Translations under genes and position numbers: made by a program | In this document: one piece after another, positions 1 to 11,733 of the stretch | How the letters are laid out: every line of letters begins with the position of its first letter | Position numbering within the stretch: the first letter of the stretch is position 1 | NCBI GenBank assembly: GCA_036971615.1 | Contig: JAYKKR010000036.1 | Coordinates: 1 to 64,000 of the forward strand | Reading direction: 5' to 3' | Length of the DNA: 64,000 nucleotides | Origin: Amyloporia xantha | Lineage: Eukaryota; Basidiomycota; Agaricomycetes; Polyporales; Adustoporiaceae | The notes under the pieces: generated by a model | Databases searched by the model: none | What the model was told of the DNA's origin: nothing | What the model saw: only the letters and a program-made list of their open reading frames with translations

Positions 1-81
1 GGCAGCCGCGGCATTGCCGGAGGAGGTGATGAGCGCTTGTGCATAGGCGCCCATGTAGGGGTTTCCTGTTTTGGCTGGCAT
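1..81 (-). CDS. N-terminal fragment of an unidentified protein, cut by the window edge
   Basis: Reading the minus strand from an ATG at 81-79 gives 27 open codons to the window edge, beginning MPAKTGNPYMGAYAQAL. The composition looks like coding sequence rather than random DNA. I do not recognise the family. It lies head-to-head with the mL44 gene, with only 57 bp between the two start codons, so the two would have to share a very short promoter. Too little is present to infer a function. Confidence 0.4.
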   Translation of the reverse strand, partial: MPAKTGNPYMGAYAQALITSSGNAAAA

Positions 82-138
82 TTTTCGTCGCGTTCACGAC
101 CTGGAACGGTGAGCGCACGCTGGCGGACGACGAACTTG

Positions 139-1352
139 CCAATGGGATATGCACAAAAACGTCTGGCATCGACGGCTGCCAAACTAGCCTCCGTATCTCC
201 TTCTAACCTCAGGGTCTTCCCGCCAAAAGAAGCCGTCGTCTCCAGCTCATCCAAAACCTCTTTCTTCGATGCCCAGACGTGGGCCTCCCTCCAGCCCCCA
301 CCGCCCACCGCACTCACCGCGTTCGCCCATCGGATAGGTCTGGGCAGGGTTCTTCCCTCGCCGGAAGTGATCCAGCAAGCATGCACCCACCCGTCGTTCG
401 CACCGCTGTACGCGCGACACTATCCGGACGAGCCGCTTCCCGCCACGCAATGCCAACCTGGCGACGCTTGGGAACTCGCTAATGGGCCTGTTTGCGACAG
501 AGCATGTCACTGCCTCATACCCACACCTCCTAACCCGTACCGCGAAGGCGGCGGCTGGGCGCCTACGTTGGTCCGACGACCTGCACCGGCGTCGCAAAAG
601 AAATGGGTGCAGCGCCCCTCCTTCGATGGCACCGAACAGTGCGTACTTGCGTTCGGTCCCAAATTACTTGAGTTGACTGTCCTGTCCGCCGTCAGCCCGA
701 TACACCTTCGTCGGCCAGCGCGGTGTTGCACCCTGATGCAATGAGCTCGGTGCCCTGCGCGCCAACCGCGCTGGTGTACCAGTACCGCTCCTTGCTCTCT
801 GCGCGCAAGTTCGTGCAGCAGTTTTTCCCTAGTCGTGAGGTCGACCTACGCAGCATGATGAAATTCCGAGATCCCAAACTCGCGCTGGCACAGACTGTCG
901 CAAAATTCGGGCGGGAACGGCCACATATCAAGGTCAGGCGTAGCGCGCTGGTCTTGTGACATTGTTATTGGAGGATCCAATTCTTGCAGATTGTTGAAAG
1001 AGACCGGTCGGTTCTCAAACTCGCCCGTATACGTGGTGGGTATATACTCAGGCGCGGACAAGCTTGGTGGGGGAGGGCTTCGGTAGCTCGTTGAAGATGG
1101 CAGAGTTCCGTGCAGCGGAAGACTCCATGCACCGACTATACCTCGCTACACGACAGCCACTCACATCTTGTACAGCTGCCGACGTCGGCACTGTTCGCAG
1201 ACGGACTGGGTGCAGCGTGTTTGAGGCAGAAGGGGCCGGAGGCCCTGTACACGCCTGTCGAGATGGGAGATTCGGAGGTGGAGTATGGCAGTTCTGGGCG
1301 CACGGGCGCAAGAGCACCTGGACGGCGCTCGATGGCCGCGGGAGGAGGATGA
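139..1352 (+). CDS. MRPL3: mitochondrial large-subunit ribosomal protein mL44 (MRPL3 family), reading frame broken
   Basis: Structural protein of the mitochondrial ribosome with an inactive RNase III-like fold followed by a dsRNA-binding domain. The start at 139 gives MGYAQKRLASTAAKLAS, a basic, Ser/Ala-rich presumed mitochondrial presequence. RNase III-like blocks are visible (VIQQACTHPSF, NLATLGNSLMGLF, AYVGPTTCTGVAKEMGA, SREVDLRSMMKFRDPKLAL), then dsRBD-like blocks (LLKETGRFSNSPVYVVGIYS, SSLKMAEFRAAEDSMHRLYL). These fall in different frames. Two introns explain part of this (639-695 and one ending near 989). The rest needs single-base corrections: an extra C near 448, an extra G near 557-559, an extra C near 924, an extra G in the five-G run at 1069-1073, and at least two more between 1150 and 1260. 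The family assignment is firm. Whether this is a pseudogene or poorly called sequence is not resolved. Confidence 0.75.
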
Positions 1353-2316
1353 TTTAGAGGACTTATAGTAATGCAAAACACTCTTATAATCTGGGCGCTA
1401 TTATTGCTAAACATGAGGTTTTGTGCGTTTCGAGGGTAGGTCTGTTTGTCTTGAATGGCTTGAGGAGCATGTCGTCAAAATAAGATAAGACGTGCTAGGC
1501 AAAGGTACGTTTGCGGCCTGGTTTTGTCCTTGCGAAGTCCGTGACCTGGACCCCTTCTGTAGTTTTTCCTAAGGTCGTATTGAATTCGTGTTTATTGATG
1601 ACATTGAGCGTACGCTTTAAGTGGCCCCATTGTCGAAGGATCTTCATTGATCTTCGTGTGGAGGATCTGCACTGAGTTTAAGTCGATCAGAGGCGTTCGG
1701 CGTCGGCAAGGCCACGAGGATTGCTCAAGTGTACAGAAGTATATTTGTGGTTCTATCGAATGCCCTTACGTGATTCAATGCCGGTTCACCTCCTTGATTG
1801 GAAGGTTTGCCAACAAGCTGAGACCTTAATGTCCGACGCCGACAGACCACCAAGAGTCAAATACCCGACAATATGACATGCTAGATCTCTTCTGTTATGT
1901 TCTGTCAATGGGCATGGAAATGAGAATAGTCCTATCTGACTAAACATCTAAATTACATCGAGTCTGCTGGCTATGGAGGTCGTGCCAAGCTGCACGCCGT
2001 GAGTGACCGCTGTTAGCGACGCGTATTACGGTAGTGCGCAGTGCCTTGTTTCAATGTTTGAGATTCATCATAAGACACCGCCACAGCAACTTCGGGGAGC
2101 TCCCCGGGCGCTCACATACTTAAATGCAAGACACTCTTGTATACTGCGTACACATCGTAGGATCTTCAGCCTGCACGTTGTAGTCTGTCTGCGTACACGA
2201 AGCTGCGGCGCGACGCTGTAAGCCTGTGACTGCCTCGCTGCATTTAACGCTGGTTCCCGTAGACTCGTGAACTTCAACGTGTTCGAGCTCTTGCTTTTGG
2301 CATTCTAACGGTGACT
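1353..2316. other. intergenic, no recognisable gene
   Basis: Between the mL44 stop and the Rgd2-type start. Short open frames of 60-72 codons at 1647-1829 and 2003-2221 have no recognisable motif and no supported splicing. I see no tRNA or repeat. Confidence 0.5.
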
Positions 2317-5300
2317 ATGGCGGTCTTGTCGCTCCCATTGAGCTTTCAGAACTCGTTCTGGTCTCAGGACTATAGGAGGGGGTTGGAGGTTCTATATACC
2401 CAGCTCGAGAAGGTATGAATGTTCTAGGTGGAAGGTCGCGTTCCGTTTCTCACTCTTCGCCATAGGGGGTTCTTGAGAATGAGGAGGTGGTTGCGTTTAT
2501 TCGGGCACGTCTCTATTATGTTGATCTCTGTGCATGCCATAACGAGCTATACCCTACAGGCGAGAGCTGTAGCTGAGGGAGCACTTGCGTCAACATTGTC
2601 TGCTGCGGCACCAGCAGGTTTGAGCCTACATCCTTATAATCTGCCTGTTCTGACCGCGTCTTCAGGGAAAGCATTCGCGCATGACGAGGGGGGCTCATTG
2701 CACGTAGCATTCCGGGGCCTGAAGGAGGAGTCGGTCGCGCAGGGCAAGGCACATGAGGCAATCGCTGTCGAGCTGCGGGACTCGGTTGCTGGCCCATTTG
2801 AGAAGTGGGCTCTTGGATACAAAGTCAGTGAGTCAATCGTACTGTAGCGTGGCCTGTGCTGACCTTGCTGCAGGAGCGACTCAAGGGTAGCGAGCATAAC
2901 ATGCTCGACAGCTGGATGCTTGCGTACGAGATGGCCCAGGCTGAGGTTGGCAAGCTCAAGAATGACTACCTCACAAAGACACGTCGTGCAGATGAAGCGG
3001 AAGATGAGTGTGTATTCCCAAGTTGTGTCAAAAATGTATCACGACGTCTGAAATCGACACATCCATTAGTGCTCGCTTCGCTCCTATTCCTCAAGCGGTT
3101 GGAGACAAGTATACTACCTCGCCCAGCATGCAACCGCGCGACAAGCGCGCAGTGCCAACTCGAACCGCGACGATGTCGGAGCGCATCTCCCAACGCTTCA
3201 AAGACTTCCGTCTTGGCGGAGGCGCCCCTCCCGAAGACGCAAAGCCTGAAGTACACTTCGACGCTGACGCCGAGGATAAGGGCACCCCCAAAGTTGACAA
3301 AGGTAAGGGCCGCGCAGTTGAGGACATATCGTCTCCGCCTCGCCTCGCGTCCCCGCCGCCGATGTCACCTCCACTGCCTCCTGCGCGGCTAAGCACGGAT
3401 CCGGTGCCTCCCCCGCCTGCTCCTCCCATCATGATTGCTGGTGTCTCGTATACGCCCACCGAGCTGTCTGAGCTGTTCAAGCGCGCCAAGCGCGAGCTGC
3501 CGCTGCGCCCGGTACGCTTCCCACTCTTGGGTGAATATCAGGAGTGCTTCAGCGGCGAGGAGTTCACGACGTGGCTGCATGAAAAAGTGACAGACTTCCA
3601 GGGCAGCGTTGATCACGCCGCGTTTGCTGCCAGGGAGATGACAGAGAAACACAACTTGCTCCGCAGACTCGGTGACCTCGGTAACGATTTCGTCAGCGCC
3701 CCGGATGTCATCTATCAGATCAGACCCAAGGTATGCTTCATTATTTGAGACGTGAAGATCGTTATTTCAATGTGCAATAGGCCTTCGCCCTCGATGGTGC
3801 ACCCACGGCCAAACCTGAGCAGGCAGTCTCACCCATACAGAAGAACCTCTCTCCGCTCGCTGGCCGGGTTACAGAGCGTACGACGGCGATTGCGTCTCTC
3901 GTCTCGAAAGCGCTCAACGCGAACAGCAACGCTGAGCCCGCCCACATCAGGGCGCGCCACGATGCCGACGATGCCGACAAGCTGTATCGTGTTGCGGTCC
4001 GCAAGCTCGACAGGCAGCGGCTTGCTCTCGAGGAGCGCATCGAGGACACGTTGAAGACGCTGCAAAAGTGGGAAATGGATAGGTTGCGCGCAGTGAAGAC
4101 CGGTATGTGTTTTTTGTCTGTGCACTACCCTTTTCTGACCGGTTGTTGCAGTTCTTCAGCAGTACCAGGGGGCCATATCAAAACTCGCGAAGGCCTATGA
4201 GCCGTCGTTTGAGCGGTCCTCCACGCTGATTGATTCATACCACCCTGAGGCGGACCTCAAGATCTTTATTGAGCGGAACCGAACAGGTCCTTTCCGTCCG
4301 GAACCTCAAGTATACGAATCTGTCACGCATGACGAGTCGGATGTTGTGTTCGGCATCGATTTGAGGCGATGGGCGGACAGTGGCCTGTGGCACTCTGAGA
4401 GTCCGGATGACAAGAAGCATGATATCCCGCCTGTTTTCAGCATTATGCTTACGGCCATGAGCGAGGCTTATGCCAAGGTCCCAACTGACATTGGTCAGTT
4501 AGATCGGTGAATGCAATTTGACCACCTCTGATAGTTGCTTTCCAGAGAAACGCAAGACGTGGATCTATGATGTTCCCCTTCCGGCTGTACACCACCTCCG
4601 GGAAACGCTGAACGCTGTGCCTCCTGAGCAGCCCCTTCCCAACGACATATTGGCTAAATATGATGCTCCTGTTCTGGCGGGTGCTATCAAGCTTTGGGCT
4701 CTCGAACTTGATCCTCCGTTGGGTATGTACGAGGGCTGGGATGAGTTGCGCAAGCTATACCCGACAGGTGAGACGAGATCGATCCACGATATGGGATATT
4801 TCGAATAACCAATGGTTCATAGTGGGTTCCAGCGCGAAGGTTGAGGAGACGTCTTCCGACGAACAGCATATTCAAGATCTTCAAGCTGCCCTGCAGAGAT
4901 TGCCTAAGGTGCACCTCATGGTACTCGATGCGTTAGTGAGGCATCTGAAAGGGTTAGTAAAATACGTTGCGTGCTACATGACTTTACTCAACCTTTTACT
5001 CAGACTCATTGCCTCTACATCTGGTGCCGAGGATGTGGAACCTAACGAGGTCTACATCACGAAGCTTTCCTTGACAATGGGAAGGAGTAAGTCAATCACC
5101 GATCTGTGTGATGCTCGTCCTCTGATTGGGACCCTGTAGCTATTCTCCGCCCGAAGCAAGAGAATGAGATATCCATACAAGACCGCCATCCTACGCGTAA
5201 GCACAACATTTTTTCTCGTCTCGACCGAGAATAATATATGAATCTTGTCCCGCAGTTCTTTTCATGGATCTGCTCAACAAGTACGACTCGATTCTGCCGC

Positions 5301-6394
5301 CCACTATTGAGAAGAAGAAGCGCGAGTCTCAACGCAAGGTTCCTATCCGTCGCCGCACACGGCCAGTCGATATGCGCATGAGCCGCAGTCGTATCTCTGC
5401 CGGTGCTGATCTCAAAGAGCTTCAGTCACAGCAGTTCGAACAACGTACGGGCTTGAAGCTGCCACGTGCCTCTCCACCACTGCCAAATCTGCCTGCGTCT
5501 GAGCTACCCATTATACCCGGCAGTCCTAATCCTCAGTCTGAAGGATCCGTATCTGCACCATCGGTGGCGGTGACGGCAGAGCCTGAGGGACTCCCCTCGA
5601 TCCCGCCACCACCACCTTCAGCTCCCGGCGACATCAACGTGCAGGATAATAGGAGTTTCTCAGCTGTGCCACCTCCACCACCTCTTCATCACCCTGCTGT
5701 TGAGACACCATCAGTCCCACCACCACCGCCGCCCCATGAGGCACCCGCAGTACCTTCTCACCCGATTTTCAAAGAACCACCTCCGGAAACGGATGACTTA
5801 CCGCCACGCCCGGCCTTCAAAGAGCCCCCAGCAGAGCCTATTTCGCCTCCTGGGTCCATGCCAATGCCTTCCTTCACCGCTCCGCCGCCGGAGCCGGCAT
5901 CACCTGAGTTACCCATGCCGTCGTTTAAGGAGCCACCTCCTGAGCAAGAGGACACCGCCGTCGTGGCTGGAGCTCCCATGCATGTTCCCCCTGCTCTACG
6001 CCCCGGCAGCAGCCGCCCGTCGTCACCGAGGGTGACATCGACCTACGGTTCCTCTCGTAGCCCATCACCGACGAAACCGACCACTTCTCCGTCGCCGACT
6101 ACTCCTAACATGTCGGACTCTGGACGACCCGTACGCGGGCCGCGCATTGCGCGGGGCCCTCGGCCTTCAGCGGGCGGGTCTGTCAGCAGCATGGTGAACA
6201 ATCTCAATCGGCAATCCTTCGGAGGATCGCGCCCAGCATCACCTAATATCAACGGAGGTGCCACCGGTTTGTCGCGCAATAGCTCGCGCACGTATGGCGT
6301 GGGTCATGGGAAGCGTTCGAGCATTAGCCGTGTGTCTGAATTCTCGCGGAGGACAATGGCTAGTGATGCCGAGGATGAAGTAGTGGAGAAGTGA
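2317..6394 (+). CDS. RGD2: F-BAR / DEP / RhoGAP protein, Rgd2-type Rho GTPase-activating protein
   Basis: Predicted to bind curved plasma membrane through its F-BAR domain and to switch off Rho/Cdc42 GTPases. Twelve exons: 2317-2412, 2466-2504, 2560-2823, 2874-3007, 3070-3730, 3781-4102, 4152-4493, 4546-4767, 4823-4952, 5004-5086, 5140-5196 and 5256-6394. They sum to 3,489 nt, giving 1,162 residues. Order of domains: the F-BAR start (FQNSFWSQDYRRGLEVLYTQ, then ALASTLS, YEMAQAEVGKLK); a Pro-rich linker; a DEP domain (GEYQECFSGEEFTTWLHEKV); the rest of the F-BAR helices (KLDRQRLALEERIEDTLKTL); a RhoGAP-like region (VFGIDLRR, ELDPPLGMYEGWDELRKLYP, HLMVLDALVRHLKG); and a long Pro/Ser-rich disordered tail. 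Intron 2 begins with GC (GCACGT at 2505) rather than GT. A DEP domain interrupting the F-BAR matches yeast Rgd2. Frames are intact throughout. Confidence 0.88.
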
Positions 6395-7034
6395 AGGGTG
6401 GAATTTTCAGCGACATATCTCACTGGATCCATGCACGGTCTTTGATAGATCGTGCTAGCGCTTACGAAACCGTTTTTTTGCTTGACTTTAGGGAGTATGC
6501 CAATTTACGTTCATTATGCATATGCTCTGGGTATTGACAATAGTAGTGCTTCCTTGACCTGGGTACATTTTTCCACCTGGTTCGATACTTTGGACACATC
6601 GTACTCACTGGGAAGTCACCCGGTGGTCTATATATTATACAGAGCATAGCTAACCCGATAAATGTCTCACTTGTACCCTGATTCCTACTAACCATGCACT
6701 TGTCTCCCATGTTGAGTGGTGTAACTAATAACTTCAAACTTGTTCAAAGCTCACAATGCAATAAGGAACATATCGACATGGAGGATCTAACTACTTAATA
6801 ACAAGCTGTTCTCACGTGCCTAGACTTGCATTGAATGTCGTAGTTGAGTGCCATCGAAAACATTCGAAATCACTTCACCAACCTTGTCATAATTCGAGCT
6901 TAAGCCAGAATTCAGCCATTCATCCGACAGACAATTGATACACTAGACTACGATTAAGAAGCACAGTAATAGGACAAAGAATACAAAATACAAATGCCGA
7001 CATCACGATAAGTCATATGCATAGTCCATAGAGC
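6395..7034. other. intergenic between convergent Rgd2-type and H2A 3' ends
   Basis: AT-rich, holding the 3' flanks of two convergent genes. No open frame of note was recognised. Confidence 0.5.
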
Positions 7035-7679
7035 CTACACTTCCTGCGATGCGCCCTCCTTCTTGCCCTTGTTCGACTTTGAAGGCAGCAACTCCGGCAG
7101 AATGAATGGCACAACACCACCCTGACTGATGACAACGTCGCCGAGGAGCTTATTCAACCTATGAAACAAGTTGAGTTTTCAATTGAAGACTTCACATCAT
7201 GATATACGCACTCCTCATCATTACGGATCGCAAGTTGAAGGTGACGAGGGACAATACGCTGCTTCTTGTTATCACGAGCCGCGTTGCCAGCAAGCTCGAG
7301 AATCTCAGCAGCAAGATATTCCAGAACAGCGGCAAGGTATACTGCAAGAGCGGCTGAGTAATTTCGAATCTCTGCAATTCTTGGATCACGTACCAGGAGC
7401 CCCAGCACCAACACGCTGCGCGTAATTGCCCTTCTTCAAGAGACGGTGGACACGACCGACGGGAAATTGAAGACCTGCCTTGGCCGAGCGCGACTGGGAC
7501 TTGCCCGCCTCACCACCGGCCTTGCCAGAGGAAGACTTGCCACTGTAGGAACAGATGATATTAAGATCTAGGACGCTTTTGCGCGCCAAAATAGAGTAGC
7601 GTACGCTTTTCCTTTGCCAGACTGTAATACCAACCCAAATAAGCCACTGATACATTGCAGCTAGACATTGACGCACCAT
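7035..7679 (-). CDS. HTA1: histone H2A
   Basis: Core nucleosomal histone. Five exons on the minus strand: 7677-7679, 7605-7621, 7394-7542, 7212-7341 and 7035-7158. They sum to 423 nt, giving 140 residues. The first coding exon is only the ATG, directly followed by a GTGCGT donor; exon 2 adds SGKGKA. The histone fold is clear ([79 protein letters not shown]). The C-terminus carries an SQE motif near the end (GASQEV). In fungi this serine is the site phosphorylated after double-strand breaks, so this canonical H2A also does the job of animal H2AX. The usual divergent H2B partner is not in the window; the next upstream gene is an M50B-type protein. Confidence 0.97.
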
Positions 7680-7850
7680 TTTTGCAGTTGGTTGATGATG
7701 AAGGCGAAAGAGGCCGAAGGTTGTGGTGGGGGAGAGAGAGAAGGGCTTGTTGGAGGACGCGAAGGTGGCGATGGCTTATATAGCGCGCCGCGGTATTCAA
7801 ACTCCGAAAAGCAGTAAACAAGTCGCGACTTCACGTGACTGACGCGTCTC
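7680..7850 (-). promoter_or_regulatory. H2A promoter with TATA box, CACGTG and ACGCGT elements
   Basis: Upstream of the H2A ATG. A TATATAAG box reads on the minus strand at 7782-7775, about 100 bp before the start codon. Further up are TCACGTGA at 7831-7838 and GACGCGTC at 7841-7848. ACGCGT is the MluI cell-cycle box bound by MBF-type factors in yeasts, which fits S-phase expression of a histone. The motifs are visible; their binding by MBF is inference. Confidence 0.5.
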
Positions 7851-8444
7851 GATCAACCCGAAGTGGCTGCGACAGAGCCGCCGTCCACTGGCCCCTCTAT
7901 ATCTTCTTCTCCTTTCATGTTATATATATTTTTCGACTCTTGGACAGATAATTTCGATCTTCTCATTTGGTCTCACCTCAAGCCAAAGCAAGGACGCGAT
8001 AAAGTACTAGGGTTTGATGAAAATCCCTTCCCGATTCTAAACTAAATCGACCGTTAATTTCTGCAGTTCTCAGAGAGGACGACCAAATATCGTGAGGCTA
8101 CGTATTAATATGCTCTCCTCTACAGGGCATCAGACACTTCTAGCAGCGCTGAGAAAACCTCTCAGGATGTAAGCCGCCCATGAACGCGAGAACCACGAGG
8201 ACTATATTGCGCACGAGGGAAGCACTAGAGATGCAGTACACGAGGGATTGGGACGGCTTTGGAGAACTCAAAGGCCTCTTAGGTTCTCTCCACACGAGAA
8301 CTGCCTCCAACTGCGCACATCCCCCACCTTTGCCCCACTATTCTTGGAGATATTCTGGCTACATTGGAAGCGCCAGACTTTAGTTGTCCTCGTTGACCCC
8401 GCTGCCTCCTACAACATTCGCTCTTTGACCCTTTGCAAGTATAC
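7851..8444. other. intergenic upstream of the M50B-type gene
   Basis: Open frames at 7863-8045 and 8180-8448 have no recognisable content. This is probably the promoter and 5' UTR region of the gene starting at 8445. Confidence 0.4.
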
Positions 8445-9723
8445 ATGAGTCCAATCACCCCCTCCACCGAACAGGTTCTGTGCCGTTTTCTCTCCATGTG
8501 TTAAATAAACTGCAATACTGACCGTCAGATCAGGCACCCACCATATATGTTGTGCGTACCACGTATGCCATCATGTACTCTCTGTCTCTACGCTCATGCT
8601 GTTCAAGATTGTTGTCTACACGGTTGTCATTTTTGCGTTATGGGTGATACCAGGCGCTCGCGTTCTTATCAACCCTCAAGCTATTCACTATCGGCTGGCA
8701 TGAATTTTGTCACATCGTAGCTGTGGGTTCTTCGGTGTTGCTTACTAGCTGTTGACATCCTAACCCTCAGTGCTGTACTTCAGGCGATTTTCACCGGAGG
8801 GACGGTCATCAAAGTGTCCATCGATCCCGATCTTGGCGGCGCAACGCTCGTCGACGGCGGCAATTCGCTTGCCATTCTGGCTGCTGGCTACATAGGGTCA
8901 ACAATATTTGGCGGAGTGTTCGTTCTTGCCGGCTTTGATATCCTCATGGCAAAGATCGTAAGCTTTGTGCTGGGTCTTGGGCTCGTTGCCCCTCTGGCGC
9001 TTGTGCGAAACAAGTTGTGAGTTCTCTTCTGAAGTAGCTTCTGCAGTGCCTCATTGTATCATGTAGGACCATCCTGTTGACCCTCCTGTACGAAGGCCTG
9101 CTCGTAGGGTTCTGGTTCGTCGACCACGGGTACGTGTCCGCAATCGGGTTTGCCCAGCAGAGGTTCACGCGATTTCTTTTCCTCAGGCAGGCACTTCGTT
9201 GGTACTGCCTTTTTGTAGGCGTCATGAAGTGAGTTTGCCTTGCATCTTCACATCATCTATCGCTTATGATCACTAGTGTCTTTTATGTTGTCTGTACGTC
9301 TTACAGCGAACCTTTTAACATACATCTGTATATAAATCTAACCGTGCTACGTAGGGGATATTGCGGATGACAAATACTTTCGAAAGACGAATGACTCAGA
9401 CGCAACACAGTTCGCATTAATGTTCCCGGGTGTTCGTGCTCACGGTGCGTAACGAGGCCCTCCGCCCCCATCCATTGCATATAGCTTAACTCCGACAAAG
9501 CGGCTAATCCGTCACGTATCGCATACGCAGTCTGGGCGACGTTGTGGATACTCTTCGAAATAGGAGTCTTGATTGCCTTCGTCCTCCTGGGCATCGTGGC
9601 CTTCAAGCGCACAAACGCAGAGATGTACGCGGAAGCTGGTAGAGGTTCATTTTGTCTATTGTATGTCGCATAAGTCTCTGAAATATGTTGTTATCCCGTG
9701 TAGCAAAATTCCTCCCAACATGA
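8445..9723 (+). CDS. M50B-type membrane protein with HExxH motif (fungal peptidase M50B-like family), one frameshift
   Basis: Multi-pass membrane protein of a fungal family related to M50B zinc metalloproteases. Exons begin 8445-8474 (MSPITPSTEQ), 8534-8551 (APTIYV) and 8608-8722 (IVVYTVVIFALWVIPGAR); exon 4 starts at 8784, and the last encodes KFLPT and stops at 9721-9723. The zinc-binding HExxH is seen as GWHEFCHIVA at the end of exon 3, followed by AIFTGGTVIKVSIDPDLGGA and several hydrophobic segments (SLAILAAGYIGSTIFGGVFV, WATLWILFEIGVLIAFVLLG), with FVDHGQALRWYCLFVGVMN between them. The frame slips at 8673-8676: INP is followed by KLFTIGWHE one frame away, so either two bases are missing or one C is extra. 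Everything else reads through. Catalytic activity of this family is not established. Confidence 0.8.
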
Positions 9724-10613
9724 TGTGTCAGAATAGGATGACACAGAACAGTTGATCGGCACTGTAGAAGTACCTCAGTTGAACGTTGAGCCTGATGTCT
9801 GTACAGTATCGACCAATACCACCTCCACGATAACGCACCGTAAATGATTACTTGGGAACTATGCGTATTATATATCGTCATGATATTGGCTGCAGTGAAT
9901 GTACTCTACACGCTTCACATTTAAGATCACTGCGGGGTAGACATGCTGGCGAATGTACTAATTTATCTTCTCCATTTCGAATACTTGCATCATGCCTCTA
10001 GCTAGCTGCAGAATGTACAAGGCTCCCTTAGCAGGCCTTTGGACCATAATTAATAACACGTTGACGATCTGCTCGTCAAACTGGGCGTGCCTTCTGATCA
10101 ATCTGTATATACATAGGCAGGCATAGCGACGGCCTACCTGCTAGTTGCATGAACGTAGCACACGATTCGTTATCGTACACCGCTGAACACATTGATGCTT
10201 GCGTTGAGAAATAACACATCACGGCAGCCGTGGAATTCACCGGAGTGAAAGCTCAAAAATACAACCGTCTTGCTCGAATATCGTAGATAATGAATGTCAT
10301 GGTGCGCCGGACATTAGCATTTATACAGGCTCACGTAAATATTGGGGCATTTATAACATACTTCACAGGTGATATGAACAATCCAATGGATGACCGTCAC
10401 TGTATAAAGCCGAGAAATTGATATGAGAGCGGATCCAAAGGTGTTTGCCAGAAAGATTGGGTCATCTGGGGCATTATGTCATGTAGGCCGTGGGGCACTG
10501 TTATAGGATTGCAAGTGAGGGATATTGCACGGGGAAAGTAGAGGGAAAACGAGAGCAGAGCGATATGAGGGGGCGATAATGTAGGAATAAGGCGTCAGAT
10601 TGACAAATACGAA
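9724..10613. other. intergenic between convergent M50B-type and FIS1 genes
   Basis: AT-rich, no open frame with recognisable content, no RNA gene seen. It holds both 3' flanks. Confidence 0.5.
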
Positions 10614-11474
10614 TTATTTGCGTGCGGCTCGCCGTATGAGTGACGCAAGGAGAACAGCGCCTAAGGCGGCAGCGCCTCCAGCGATGGCCATGCCAATGTA
10701 ACCTTCTGTAGAGTTGTCCACGATCGTCGCATAATAGGATTGAGATTGTTGAGATAATAGCCCATCGTGAATTCGCGAATGTACATTCGAGGCAGAAAGT
10801 GGACGATCGAAAAAGTCAGGGTCCATTCAAGAAGCATTCGCAAAGTGTGAGTCAAGACGCACCTTTTGTAACCCGCTGGTCAATGAGCGAAGCGAGACTC
10901 TGTGCCTGCATATTTGTCGGCTCCTTGTCCATCAGTAATGCTGATCACGCCCATTAATCCGATAAAATGCATAGGTTTTCGGACAGAGAGACTGTGAGTT
11001 GACGGACCATGCGATCGAATATGAGCCACATACAATTGAACTTCTTTGCTTCCTCGTAGTTTCCCATCTTATAATGCCCAAGGGCGAGATAATATAGGCA
11101 TTCACGTCGCCTCGTTGGCTCCGCACGGTATATCTCTTTTCAAGAAAGTCAGCAAATGCATAGTACTAAGCCCATCATGGGCTCGAGTATAATCCGACAA
11201 TCTCCGACTGACCTTGCAAGAGCCGTACGCCCTCCACTTGATGCTCGCGCATTGGGCTCTTCACCAGCCCCCAAGCATAGTTGAACTTGGTCTGTATTGT
11301 CACATGTGATTGTGATAGCTCCTTCTGGTATTGCAGACGCAGAACCTGGAACGCGCATTAGGTTTCGTATGTTCAGACAACCGATCAATATGGGCGAAGA
11401 CGCATACATACCTCGAGCTCGTCATATGAAAGAGATACCTCTGCATCTGCGGCATATGGGAGTTCTGTCGGCAT
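10614..11474 (-). CDS. FIS1: mitochondrial fission 1 protein FIS1
   Basis: Tail-anchored outer-membrane protein that recruits the dynamin-related fission machinery to mitochondria and peroxisomes. Five minus-strand exons (11412-11474, 11213-11345, 11034-11135, 10863-10940, 10614-10705) total 468 nt, giving 155 residues, the usual length. The TPR-like helical bundle is recognisable ([80 protein letters not shown]). It is followed by one C-terminal membrane anchor ([20 protein letters not shown]) and a short basic tail (RRAARK), the mitochondrial targeting signature of Fis1. It is divergently paired with COX23, another mitochondrial protein, 259 bp away. All frames are intact. Confidence 0.95.
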
Positions 11475-11733
11475 TTCGTGTCTAGTTCCGTTGGAGGAGA
11501 GAAACAGAGAAGTAAGAAAGCGTCTACCGACTGCGTTGGAAGTGGTCCTCGGGCATAGAGGCCAGACTTGCGCGCGTCGTGCAAGGTCACGTGGACACAT
11601 GCTCTCGTCATTAGCAGATGCCCAACGCTGTCTTCACTGTTCAGTCCACCACGATCCACTGTGTACTGTCTGGCAAACATTGGGCTATTTCTTGAATGTC
11701 CTGAAGTCTCAAACCTTTACTACGAAATTCGGC
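11475..11733. promoter_or_regulatory. shared bidirectional promoter of FIS1 and COX23
   Basis: The 259 bp between two divergent start codons must hold both promoters. A CACGTG E-box lies at 11588-11593, near the middle. No clear TATA box was noted. Co-regulation of two mitochondrial genes is a reasonable inference. Confidence 0.45.

Noticed and set aside
4494..4545. Acceptor at 4536 (TAG before TTGCTTTCC) in the Rgd2-type gene
   Set aside because: It breaks the frame; the acceptor at 4544-4545 joins PTDI to EKRKTWIYD and keeps the total coding length divisible by three.
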